Source: Verrucomicrobiota bacterium (GTDB lineage: Bacteria; Verrucomicrobiota; Verrucomicrobiia; Opitutales; Opitutaceae). From it: a stretch of DNA of 19,779 bases. The DNA is taken from the NCBI GenBank assembly GCA_023457035.1, contig JAEWNN010000161.1:1-19779 (forward strand), read 5' to 3'. Positions 12,950 through 19,779 of the stretch are shown here, piece by piece. The position numbers and the translations under genes are program-made. Every line of letters begins with the position of its first letter. Position 1 is the stretch's first letter. A model generated the notes under the pieces. That model made no database searches. It worked only from the letters and a program-made list of their open reading frames with translations, and was not told the origin of the DNA.

Positions 12950-15508
12950 CTACGGCCGGACCACGAGCTCGACGCGCTGCGCCGGGGTGAAGTACCGCCG
13001 GGCGAAGTCGCGCAGCTGGTCGATCGTCACCGCGTCGATCCGCGCGTCGTAGTTTTTCCAGTCGTTGACCGGCAGGCCGTAGCTCGCGTTGAGCGCGGCC
13101 TGCAGGGCGCGCGCGCCATTGGTCTGGAGACTCATGCGCCGCGCGGCCTTCAGGCGGGTCTGGCAGCGGAGCAGCTCCTCGGCGGTGATGCCGCCCTCCT
13201 GCACGCGGCGGATCTCCGCCTCGATCTCGTCGAGCACCTCGCGCGCCTTGTCGGGCGCCGTGCCGGCGTAGAAGCCGAACAGGCCGGTGTCGACCGCCAG
13301 CACGCGCGACGAGCGCACGAAGTACGCCAGCCCCTTCTGCTCGCGCACGCGCTCGAAGAGGTTCGAGGCCATGCCGCTGAAGACCTCGTCGGCCACCTCG
13401 GAGATGAAATGGTCCGCCCCGCGGATACCAGGACACGGATACGCCTGGAACACCACCGCCTGCTGGCGCGGCTGGATCTCCTCGTGCACACCGGCCTGCG
13501 GCCCGGCGAAGTCGGGGCCGGCGGCCGGCGCCGCGCCCTTGGGCAGCCGCCGGAGGAACGCCTTCAGTTTCGGCGCGAGCGCGCGCGGCTCGAAGTCGCC
13601 GGTCACGGCGAGTACGCAGTTGCCAGCCACGAGCAGCTGGCGGTGCAGCGCGCGCAACAGCGCGGGCGTGACGGCCTTCGTGCCCTCCTCCGTGCCATGC
13701 GGGTCGACCGCCAGCGGGTGGGCGCCGAAGAACTTCCGCCGGATCAGCTTCCGGGCCACGGTCACGACGTCGTCGGCCTGCTCGGCGAGCGAGGCGAGCT
13801 GCGCCTCGCGTTCGATCTCCAGCGTGGCCGGCGCGAAGGCGGGCGCGAGCACCGCCTCGCCGAGCACGTCGAGGGCGCGGTCGACGTCGCCCGGCAGCAC
13901 CTCGAGGCTGAGCCCGAAGGTGTTGTTGCCGGAGAACTCGTTGAACGTGCCGCCGACCGACTCGACCAACTCGGCCACCTCGTCGCTCGTGCGCCGCTTG
14001 GTGTCCTTGGTGAGCAGCGTGACCATCAGCGAGAGCGCGCCGCGGGCCGCGGGCAGATCGTGCGCCACCCCGCCCAAGCAGACGAGGCGCAGATGGAGGT
14101 TGGGCAGGCGTTTGTCGGGCAGGAGCAGCAGGCGCGCGCCGTTGCCCAGCCGCTCCTCGGTGAAATCCCCCAGCTCCGCGGCCGGCACCGCGGCGACGGC
14201 GCCGGCAGTGGCGACCTTGGGGTTCATCGACACCGCGGTGAATCGCTCGGGCACGAAGTATTTCGCGGCGACGCGGCGAATGTCGGCCGGGGTGATCGTC
14301 GCAAGTCGGTCGAAGTAATGCCGGCTGTAGTGGAGATCTCCGACCACCACCTCGGCGAGGCCGAGGCGCGAGGCCTGGCCGCTCATGGTCTTGCGGGTGT
14401 TGATCTCGCCCACCACGAGCTGGCGCACGGCCTTCTTCAGCAGCGCCGGCGGCACGCCGCGCCGCGCGATCTTGGCCAGCTCCGCCTGCACGGCGGCGGC
14501 TGCCGCCTCGCGCTTGTCCGGGTCGCAGAGCATCGACACGTAGAAGAGGCCGACCGAGCCCGGGTTCCAGGCGGAGGCCTCGATCGAGTGCACGAGCCGG
14601 CGCTTCTCGCGCAGCTCCTCCCAGAGGATGCAGCTGTTGCCGTAGCCGAGCACGGTGCCGAGCAGGTCGAGCACCGGCGTGTCGGCGTGCGCCAGCCCCG
14701 GGATCTGCCAGCCGAGGCCGGCGCGGGAGATCTGGACGTCCTCGAAGAGGTGCGCCTCGCGCGAGGCGAGCGGCACGGCTTCATCCGGCAGATACACCGG
14801 CGCCAGGCGGGCGCGCGGCGCCGTGCCGAAATGCTGCTCCACCACGGGCAGGAGCGCGGCCGGCTCGAAATGGCCGGCCACGACGAGCACGAGGTTGTTC
14901 GGCACGTAGCGCGCCCGGTAGTAGGCGACGAGGTCGTCGCGGCTCACCCCCTCGAACACCGCGCGGTGTCCGATGATCGGATGCTGGTAGGGATGCTGGC
15001 GGAAGGCGGTCTCGAAGAGCGTCTGGCCGAGGCGCTGGTCGGGCTCGTCGAGGGTCATGTCGATCTCGCGCAGGATGACCTGCCGCTCGCGCTCGACCTC
15101 GTCGGCCGGGAGGGTCGAGTGCAGCACGGCGTCGGCGAGCAGGTCGACGGCGACGGCGGTGTGTTCGCTCGGGATGTCGATGTAGTAGACGGTGCGGTCG
15201 AAGGTCGTGTAGGCGTTGATGTAGCCGCCGTGGGCCTGGACGGTGGCGGAGATCTCGCGACCGGCCCGGCGCTCGGTGCCCTTGAAGAGCATGTGCTCGA
15301 GGAAGTGCGAGAGGCCGCCGCCGAGCAGCGCGCCCTCGTGGATGCTGCCGGTCTTCACCCAGACCTGCACCGAACACAGCGCGGAGGAGTGGTCGGGCTT
15401 GAGCAGAACGGTGAGACCGTTGGGGAGCACCTGGCGGTGCACGGGCTCGGACCAGAACGGGCGAAGCAGGTCGAAATCGCGGGAGCGGCGGGCGCGGGTG
15501 GCGGGCAT
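12950..15508 (-). CDS. M16-family zinc peptidase, two-lobed (pitrilysin/processing-peptidase type)
   Basis: The 852-residue protein contains two M16 units in one chain. The N-terminal lobe has the inverted zinc motif HFLEH (His68, Glu71, His72) in GGLSHFLEHMLFKGTERR. The downstream acidic third-ligand region is EVERERQVILREID. The C-terminal lobe (from about 430) keeps the fold (LGGVAHDLPAARGALSLMVTLLTKDT) but lacks HxxEH, as is usual for the inactive partner lobe. No signal peptide is evident. The start at 15508 gives an N-terminus just ahead of VHRQVLPNGLTVLL, the conserved opening. The family degrades peptides; the substrate is unknown. It is preceded by the Minf_1886 gene 104 bases upstream in the same direction and could be co-transcribed. 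Confidence 0.92.
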   Translation of the reverse strand: MPATRARRSRDFDLLRPFWSEPVHRQVLPNGLTVLLKPDHSSALCSVQVWVKTGSIHEGALLGGGLSHFLEHMLFKGTERRAGREISATVQAHGGYINAYTTFDRTVYYIDIPSEHTAVAVDLLADAVLHSTLPADEVERERQVILREIDMTLDEPDQRLGQTLFETAFRQHPYQHPIIGHRAVFEGVSRDDLVAYYRARYVPNNLVLVVAGHFEPAALLPVVEQHFGTAPRARLAPVYLPDEAVPLASREAHLFEDVQISRAGLGWQIPGLAHADTPVLDLLGTVLGYGNSCILWEELREKRRLVHSIEASAWNPGSVGLFYVSMLCDPDKREAAAAAVQAELAKIARRGVPPALLKKAVRQLVVGEINTRKTMSGQASRLGLAEVVVGDLHYSRHYFDRLATITPADIRRVAAKYFVPERFTAVSMNPKVATAGAVAAVPAAELGDFTEERLGNGARLLLLPDKRLPNLHLRLVCLGGVAHDLPAARGALSLMVTLLTKDTKRRTSDEVAELVESVGGTFNEFSGNNTFGLSLEVLPGDVDRALDVLGEAVLAPAFAPATLEIEREAQLASLAEQADDVVTVARKLIRRKFFGAHPLAVDPHGTEEGTKAVTPALLRALHRQLLVAGNCVLAVTGDFEPRALAPKLKAFLRRLPKGAAPAAGPDFAGPQAGVHEEIQPRQQAVVFQAYPCPGIRGADHFISEVADEVFSGMASNLFERVREQKGLAYFVRSSRVLAVDTGLFGFYAGTAPDKAREVLDEIEAEIRRVQEGGITAEELLRCQTRLKAARRMSLQTNGARALQAALNASYGLPVNDWKNYDARIDAVTIDQLRDFARRYFTPAQRVELVVRP

Positions 15509-15612
15509 GAAGGGGGAGCGGGAGACGTGAATTGAAGCAATCGGTACGAAGGACGTTGGCACCAGGCGGGGCGCGGGACGGGCGCAGCGCGCTCCGGCAC
15601 GCGCCGGCCGCC

Positions 15613-16059
15613 CTACGCCTTGGCGTCCCCTTCGCCCTCCGTCAGTTCGGGCAACGGGAGGCGTCGGGTTTCGGGCTCGAAGGGCTGGAGGAAGGCCTCG
15701 TCGAAGTCGAAGATCTCGGCGAAGTCCTCGAGGCAGTCGTTGTCGGTCTTCGAGAGCACGTTGTATTCGATCAGCTTGAACACGATCTCGCCGAAGTCGC
15801 GGCAGCGTCTCAGCCCCCAGTCGGTGAGCACGGTGTGCGCGAGCGGCCCGAACTGCTCGATCGCGTAGGCGCGGAAGCCGTGGAGCAGCTCCTGCCCGGC
15901 CACGTGCTGGCTGCGCTTGGCGCGCTCGGGGTCGCGCTTCTTGAGCTCCTTGACGGTGAAGTCGAGGCCCGCGCGGACGAAGTGGTACGCCTGCTTGTCG
16001 TAGCGGGCGTCGTCCTTGCGGATGAGGTCGATGATCTCGTTGAATTCGAGGTCTTGCAT
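15613..16059 (-). CDS. Minf_1886 family protein (148 aa)
   Basis: The 148-residue protein starts MQDLEFNEIIDLI and contains DARYDKQAYHFVRAGLDFT and ELLHGFRAYAIEQFGPLA, then a WGLRRCRDFGEIVFKLIE segment. This matches the conserved Minf_1886 family found in Verrucomicrobia and Planctomycetes. Function is unknown. The protein is soluble, mostly helical and rich in acidic and aromatic residues, with a disordered acidic tail. The start at 16059 gives the family N-terminus; the frame stays open far upstream only because it is antisense to the adenosine kinase gene. It is divergent from the DUF6941-like gene (135-base gap). Confidence 0.85.
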   Translation of the reverse strand: MQDLEFNEIIDLIRKDDARYDKQAYHFVRAGLDFTVKELKKRDPERAKRSQHVAGQELLHGFRAYAIEQFGPLAHTVLTDWGLRRCRDFGEIVFKLIEYNVLSKTDNDCLEDFAEIFDFDEAFLQPFEPETRRLPLPELTEGEGDAKA

Positions 16060-16194
16060 GCCGGAGTGATCGGGGCCGGGAGGGGTAGCATAGTCGCCGC
16101 CGGTGCGCAATCGGCATGAACAACCCGCCGCGCCGGCCCCGCTCCGCGCTTGAAAAACGGTTGCGGGCCGTCGCCCGCCCGCGAAGCTCCGCGC

Positions 16195-16578
16195 GTGCAA
16201 TCGAAACCTCAGCTGCTCAACTGGATCACCTGCGACGGCGTCCACATCGACCCCGGCTCCGGCAAGCACACCATCCTCGGGATCTTCTCCAACATCCGGG
16301 CCCGCCAGTTCCCGGTGGTGCATCCGTTGATGCTCTGGTTTCTCACGCTCACCGACTGCACCCCCGGCCAGCACACCCTGAAGATCTCCATCGGCCTCGA
16401 TCCCACCAACATGCTCAAGGTCATCGAGCGCCCGTTCGAGTCGCACAGCCCGATGCAGCGTATCAACATCATCAACGAGCTGCGCAACTGCTCCTTTCCC
16501 CAGGCCGGCGACTACCACATCCATGTCGAGGTCGACGACGAACTCGTCCTCGCCACCAACCTCATCCTCTCGGAATAG
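16195..16578 (+). CDS. DUF6941-like conserved protein (127 aa, GTG start)
   Basis: The 127-residue product begins MQSKPQLLNWITCDGVHIDPGSGKH and continues TILGIFSNIRARQFPVVHP. This resembles DUF6941 proteins ('lic.D.v..d..tgk..liGiF..i.a..fP..h'). The rest, ending QAGDYHIHVEVDDELVLATNLIL, reads as a beta-sandwich-like fold. Function is unknown. The GTG at 16195 is preferred to a TTG at 16150, since the intervening residues are low-complexity and not family-like. No strong Shine-Dalgarno is visible. It is followed 39 bases later by the kinase gene on the same strand and may share its transcript. Confidence 0.75.
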   Translation: MQSKPQLLNWITCDGVHIDPGSGKHTILGIFSNIRARQFPVVHPLMLWFLTLTDCTPGQHTLKISIGLDPTNMLKVIERPFESHSPMQRINIINELRNCSFPQAGDYHIHVEVDDELVLATNLILSE

Positions 16579-16617
16579 CCCCGCGCGCCGCCGCGCGGCG
16601 TGCCCCCTCGCCCCATC

Positions 16618-17622
16618 ATGCCCTCCCCCGCTCCCGCCTTCGATCTCATCGGCATCGGTTCGCCGATCATGGACCTCCTCGCGCCCGTGCCCGAGGCCTT
16701 CCTCGCCTCCGTCCGCGGCGAGAAGGGCGGCATGGTCCTCGTCGACAACGACGAGATGCAGGCGATCGTCGCGCGCCTGCCCGCCCCGCCCGCCGCGGCC
16801 ACCGGCGGCTCCGCGGCCAACACCACCTACAACGCCGCACGCCTCGGCCTGCGCACCGCCTTCCTCGGCAAGCTCGGCAACGACGACAACGCCCGCATCT
16901 ACCGCGAGCGGTTCTCCGCCGTCGGCGTCGACGGCTCGCGCTTCAAGCAGGCCGCGCTCGCCAACGCCCGCTGCCTCTCCCTTGTCACGCCCGACGCCCA
17001 GCGCACGATGCGCACCTGTCTCGGCGCTGCGATGACGCTCGCCCCCGAAGAGGTCACCGCCGCCGACTTCGCCGGCTGCCGCCACGCCCACATCGAGGGC
17101 TATCTGCTTTTCAACCGCGCCCTCGCCGAGGCCGTGCTCGCAGCCGCCCGCGCCGCCGGCTGCACCATCAGCCTCGACCTCGCCTCCTTCGAGGTCGCCG
17201 CCGCCGCCCGCGACTGGCTGCTCGGCCAGCTCGGCCACGGCATCGACATCGTCTTCGCCAACGAGGACGAGATCCGCGCCCTCTTCCAGACCGACTCCAC
17301 CGACTACGCCGCCCACACCCGCGCCCTCGCGGCCCGCGGCACCCGCGCCGTCGTCAAGCTCGGCAAGGACGGCGCGTGGTGCGGCCGCGGCGACGAGCTC
17401 CACCGCATCGAACCCGTGCACCTCGCGAACGTCGTCGACACGACTGGCGCGGGCGACGCCTTCGCCGCCGGTTTCCTCTACGGGCACCTGCGCGGGCTCG
17501 CCCTGCCCGCGTGCGGCCACATCGCCGCCCTGCTCGGCGCGGAGACCGTCCGCCACCTCGGCCCGCTGATCCCCGCGAGCGACTGGCCCGCGGTCGCCCA
17601 GCGCGCGCACAAGTTCGATTAG
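16618..17622 (+). CDS. PfkB-family carbohydrate/adenosine kinase
   Basis: The 334-residue protein is a ribokinase-fold kinase. The first signature is GGSAANTTYNAARLG (63-77), and the second is DTTGAGDAFAAGFLYG (274-289) with catalytic Asp280. FANEDEIRALF and VVKLGKDGAW are the typical mid-domain segments. The layout, including the N-terminal FDLIGIGSPIMDLL and 'KGGMVLVD', fits bacterial adenosine kinase-like members that phosphorylate a nucleoside or sugar with ATP; the substrate cannot be fixed from sequence alone. The ATG at 16618 is preferred over a GTG at 16600. It lies downstream of the DUF6941-like gene on the same strand and converges on creC. Confidence 0.88.
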   Translation: MPSPAPAFDLIGIGSPIMDLLAPVPEAFLASVRGEKGGMVLVDNDEMQAIVARLPAPPAAATGGSAANTTYNAARLGLRTAFLGKLGNDDNARIYRERFSAVGVDGSRFKQAALANARCLSLVTPDAQRTMRTCLGAAMTLAPEEVTAADFAGCRHAHIEGYLLFNRALAEAVLAAARAAGCTISLDLASFEVAAAARDWLLGQLGHGIDIVFANEDEIRALFQTDSTDYAAHTRALAARGTRAVVKLGKDGAWCGRGDELHRIEPVHLANVVDTTGAGDAFAAGFLYGHLRGLALPACGHIAALLGAETVRHLGPLIPASDWPAVAQRAHKFD

Positions 17623-17652
17623 GCGCGTCACGCGTTGAACTGACGCCGTGTG

Positions 17653-17706
17653 GTAGGGCGGGACCGCTGGGCCCGCCGAGTGAACGGACTGCCCGGCGGT
17701 CCGTCT
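17653..17706. repeat. GTAG-headed hairpin pair (REP-like) between the kinase gene and creC
   Basis: GTAG (17653-17656) precedes GGCGGGACC, GCT and GGGCCCGCC (17657-17677), which pair with a single A/G mismatch. Just after it, ACGGAC and GTCCGT pair around a nine-base loop. A GTAG head before a hairpin is the hallmark of REP sequences mobilised by RAYT transposases. It also sits where a terminator for the two convergent genes is expected. Confidence 0.4.
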
Positions 17707-17817
17707 CCACCTTGGTCAGCCTATTTGGCGAGGTTCACTTGCTGCAACCGTCTGCGTCCGCCCGGGACGCGAGGCTCGACAAACGGCTCCCGCGCCATCC
17801 CCAGCGGCGCCGCCTCA

Positions 17818-19251
17818 TCACGCCGCCGGCAACCGCAGGGCAGCCTGCGCACCGCGGCCACCGGGGCGGTTGACCAACTCGACCTCGCCCCCGTGCAGGT
17901 GCGCGATCTCGCGCACGAGCGCCAGCCCAAGCCCGGTGCTCTTGCGCCCGGTCGCGGGGCGTTCCAACGAATAGAACCGCTCGAAGATCCGCCCGAGCGC
18001 GTAGTCCGGGATGCCTGGCCCCTCGTCCTCGACGACGAACTCCACACGCCCGGCGTCCCCGCGGGCCGCGATTGTGACGCACCCGCCGCGCGGCGAAAAC
18101 TCCACCGCGTTCTGCACGAGATTTGCGAGCGCCTCGCGCAACAGCGCACGTTCGCCGCACACCGCGCCGCCCGCGCCCGGCCGCACCACCAGCTCGACGC
18201 CGGCCGCACGCCCGGCGCTGCGAAACCCGTCGGCCACCTCGGCCAACAGCGGCGCCGCGTCGATCTGTTCCGGCGCGCGCAGCCCGCTCCGCGCCTCAAG
18301 GGCGGAAAGCTGCAACAGACGCTCGACGATCTGCTCGATCCGGCCCGACTCGACGCGCAGGTTCTCCAAAAAACGGCGACGCTCCTCCGCCGGCATCTCC
18401 TCGCCGAGCAGCTCGGCTGCGCCGCGCACCGCCGCCAGCGGCGCCTTGATGCCGTGCGCGAGCGCCTGGGTCGTGCGCTCGACGTGCTGTTTCCCCTCGA
18501 GCGACTCGCGCATCTCGGCGAACGCCGTCCCCAGGTCGCGCAGCGTGCGCCCGGGCAGCGCCGGCAACGGCGCCGGCCGCCCGTCGCGCACCGCGCGCGC
18601 GTAGGCCGTGAGCCGCTCGAGCGGCGCGATCACCCAGTTGGCCGCCACCAGCAGCGCCGCCAGCAGGCCGAGCCCGCCGAGGAGCGCGCCGTAGAGGATC
18701 CGCCGCTGGGCCGCGGCGACGAGGGTGTTGATCGAGCGCGTGGGCTTGCCCAGCGCGAGCACGCCCACGATGCGGTCGCCGTGCCGGATCGGGGCCGCGA
18801 TGTGCAGCACAAGCGACTCGTTGTCGCCGGCCACCTGCTGCGAGGCGCGCGCGCCGTACTCGCCGGCCAACGTCAGCCGCACGTCCCGCCATTGCGAATA
18901 GTCGGCGCCCTCGTCGCGGCCGTTGTCGGAGTCGAAGAGCACGCGGCCCGCGGCGTCGGTCACGTACACCCGCAGGTCGAGCTGGGTCTTCCGCAGCGAA
19001 TAGACCTGCGCCACGAACTCGCGCGTGCGCACCGCGGCAAAGGCCGCGCGCAGGGGCTCCGGATCGACGGTCTCCCCGCGCAACTGGGTCTCCAGCAGCG
19101 CCGCGAGCAGCCGCGAGGCGTCGACCAGCGACTCCTCCATGCTCTCGAGGTAGCGCGGCTTCACCTCGTTGAGCGCGGTGCGCACGATCAGCCACTCGCC
19201 GAGGCAGAACACGGCGACGAGGAACAACGCGAGACGCAGGCGCAGGCTCAT
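17818..19251 (-). CDS. creC: Two-component sensor histidine kinase CreC
   Basis: The 477-residue protein matches E. coli CreC along its length. It has an N-terminal membrane helix (about 7-24) then NEVKPRYLESMEESLVDASRLLA, and a periplasmic CreC-type sensor with LRVYVTDAAGRVLFDS and DYSQWRDVRLTLAGEYGAR. A second membrane helix (about 186-205) is followed by HAMP, HisKA (His266 in ALAHGIKAPLAA) and a HATPase domain. The ATPase shows the N box (NLVQNAVEF, Asn381), G1 (DEGPGIPDYALGRIFERFYSL) and G2 (STGLGLALV). The residue after the phospho-accepting His is Gly, not the usual Glu/Asp. It is predicted to sit in the inner membrane and phosphorylate CreB. It starts 64 bases after creB on the same strand. 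Confidence 0.93.
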   Translation of the reverse strand: MSLRLRLALFLVAVFCLGEWLIVRTALNEVKPRYLESMEESLVDASRLLAALLETQLRGETVDPEPLRAAFAAVRTREFVAQVYSLRKTQLDLRVYVTDAAGRVLFDSDNGRDEGADYSQWRDVRLTLAGEYGARASQQVAGDNESLVLHIAAPIRHGDRIVGVLALGKPTRSINTLVAAAQRRILYGALLGGLGLLAALLVAANWVIAPLERLTAYARAVRDGRPAPLPALPGRTLRDLGTAFAEMRESLEGKQHVERTTQALAHGIKAPLAAVRGAAELLGEEMPAEERRRFLENLRVESGRIEQIVERLLQLSALEARSGLRAPEQIDAAPLLAEVADGFRSAGRAAGVELVVRPGAGGAVCGERALLREALANLVQNAVEFSPRGGCVTIAARGDAGRVEFVVEDEGPGIPDYALGRIFERFYSLERPATGRKSTGLGLALVREIAHLHGGEVELVNRPGGRGAQAALRLPAA

Positions 19252-19277
19252 GAAGCAACCGTCCCCTTTCCGGTGTA

Positions 19278-19298
19278 GCGGAACGGTTTCCGTTCCGC
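19278..19298. repeat. Perfect 9-bp hairpin between creB and creC, GTAG-headed
   Basis: GCGGAACGG (19278-19286) and CCGTTCCGC (19290-19298) pair exactly around TTT. GTA precedes the first G, giving the GTAG head seen at 17653. It lies in the short creB-creC gap and could lower creC expression relative to creB or be a REP-type insertion. Confidence 0.5.
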
Positions 19299-19315
19299 CG
19301 GGGTGTGGCGCGCGT

Positions 19316-19779
19316 TCACGTTTCCTCCCGGAGCGAGTAGCCGAGGCCGCGGTGCGTCTGGATCGGGTCGGAGTCCGGCGCCACGGACCGGAGCTTGGCG
19401 CGCACCGTCTTCACGTGGGCGTCGACTGTGCGGTCGGTCGCCGAGCCCGGGTCGGGCCACGCGGCCTGCATGAGCTGGTCGCGCGTGTAGACCCGCCCCG
19501 GATGCGCGACGAGCGTGCGCAGGAGCCGGAACTCGGTCGCGGTCAGCTCGAGCGCCGCCCCGCGGTACACGATCCGGCAACGCCCCTCGTCGACCGCCCA
19601 CGGCACAGATCCGGACCGGCCTCGTGTCTCCGGCGCTTCGGGATTTGTCACGTAATACGTGACATTCTCCGGGAGGGGGTGCGGGGCCGGCGCGCGCTCC
19701 GCGCCGACACCCGGCAACGGCGGAGCGGGGGGCGGCGCCGCGGCCGGCGCGCGGCGGCGCAGCACGGCCTTCACTCGGG
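19316..19779 (-). CDS. creB: Response regulator CreB, C-terminal part (runs off right edge)
   Basis: Only the end of the receiver domain (RVKAVLRRR), a long linker and the winged-helix DNA-binding domain lie in the window. The effector domain reads LELTATEFRLLRTLVAHPG, then DRTVDAHVKTVRAKLRS and IQTHRGLGYSLREE. It is nearly superimposable on the E. coli CreB C-terminus (DRTVDTHIKTLRAKL and INTHRGMGYSLR). It is an OmpR/PhoB-type regulator that binds cre tags when phosphorylated by CreC; the TTCAT array before creD is the likely target. The linker is Ala/Pro-rich and roughly 30 residues longer than in E. coli, and its DNA contains a 19-bp inverted repeat. A GTG at 19774 is an internal Val codon, not the start. 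Confidence 0.9.
   Translation of the reverse strand, partial: RVKAVLRRRAPAAAPPPAPPLPGVGAERAPAPHPLPENVTYYVTNPEAPETRGRSGSVPWAVDEGRCRIVYRGAALELTATEFRLLRTLVAHPGRVYTRDQLMQAAWPDPGSATDRTVDAHVKTVRAKLRSVAPDSDPIQTHRGLGYSLREET
19646..19664. repeat. 19-bp perfect inverted repeat inside the creB linker
   Basis: TGTCACGTA (19646-19654), A, TACGTGACA (19656-19664). It is much less GC-rich than the surrounding DNA and encodes part of the extra linker (around NVTYYVTN). It could be an in-frame repeat insertion or an operator-like site. Confidence 0.5.

Noticed and set aside
10833..13436. Long open frame (867 codons) on the minus strand
   Set aside because: Antisense to the S9 peptidase and part of the M16 gene; no family motif and no ribosome-binding site. 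The sense frames have clear catalytic triad and zinc motifs.
13409..15535. Long open frame (708 codons) on the plus strand
   Set aside because: Antisense shadow of the M16 peptidase. The composition is low-complexity and nothing is recognisable.
12950..16123. 1057-codon version of the M16 peptidase
   Set aside because: The extension is out-of-frame reading of the Minf_1886 gene. The conserved M16 N-terminus begins just after 15508.
15613..17631. 672-codon version of the Minf_1886 gene
   Set aside because: The extra N-terminal part is antisense to the kinase and DUF6941-like genes. The family start is the ATG at 16059.

Overview
High-GC bacterial chromosome. The host-type genes (a Minf_1886-family protein, a DUF6941-like protein, a DUF5916 outer-membrane-type protein and a CreB/CreC/CreD set with a separated creD) suggest a verrucomicrobial genome, probably Opitutales. 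This is inference from gene content; no rRNA gene or taxonomic marker is in the window.

Region 1 (1-4342) is the right-hand end of an integrated element. Every gene is on the minus strand and tightly packed: tyrosine integrase, an unknown 231-aa protein of visibly lower GC, an AlpA/excisionase-like helix-turn-helix protein, two tiny overlapping genes (50 and 64 aa), a replication protein with a DnaB-N-like domain fused to a RepA-like AAA ATPase, and at the left edge the first 22 codons of what looks like a P27-type phage small terminase. An iteron-like cluster of TTGCGGT/ACCGCAA heptamers lies at the 3' end of the replication gene. The order int - unknown - alpA - rep - ori-like repeats - terS recalls phage-inducible chromosomal islands (phage satellites) more than a plain genomic island. 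Its left part is outside the window. The right boundary is probably at about 4322-4342, where a perfect inverted repeat ending in GGGCACCA is followed by an intrinsic terminator, as expected for a tRNA 3' end used as an attachment site.

Region 2 (4343-4966) is non-coding. It carries two diverged copies of an approximately 80-bp unit, each ending in a 16-bp perfect stem capped by a GNRA tetraloop and a T-run. The two stems differ by compensatory changes.

Region 3 (4967-17622) holds host genes: rsmE (+), creD (-), a DUF5916 protein (+), a bacteriohemerythrin (-), a secreted S9 peptidase (+), a two-lobed M16 zinc peptidase (-), a Minf_1886-family protein (-), a DUF6941-like protein (+) and a PfkB-family adenosine kinase-like gene (+). 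Convergent pairs are separated by hairpins or palindromes. Upstream of creD are three TTCAT blocks at 11-bp period, closely resembling the enterobacterial cre tag.

Region 4 (17818-19779) is the creB-creC two-component pair on the minus strand, with creB running off the right edge. CreB/CreC probably control the distant creD through the TTCAT array. CreC has Gly in place of the usual acidic residue after the phospho-accepting His, and the creB linker holds a 19-bp perfect inverted repeat. GTAG-headed hairpins resembling REP elements occur in several intergenic gaps.
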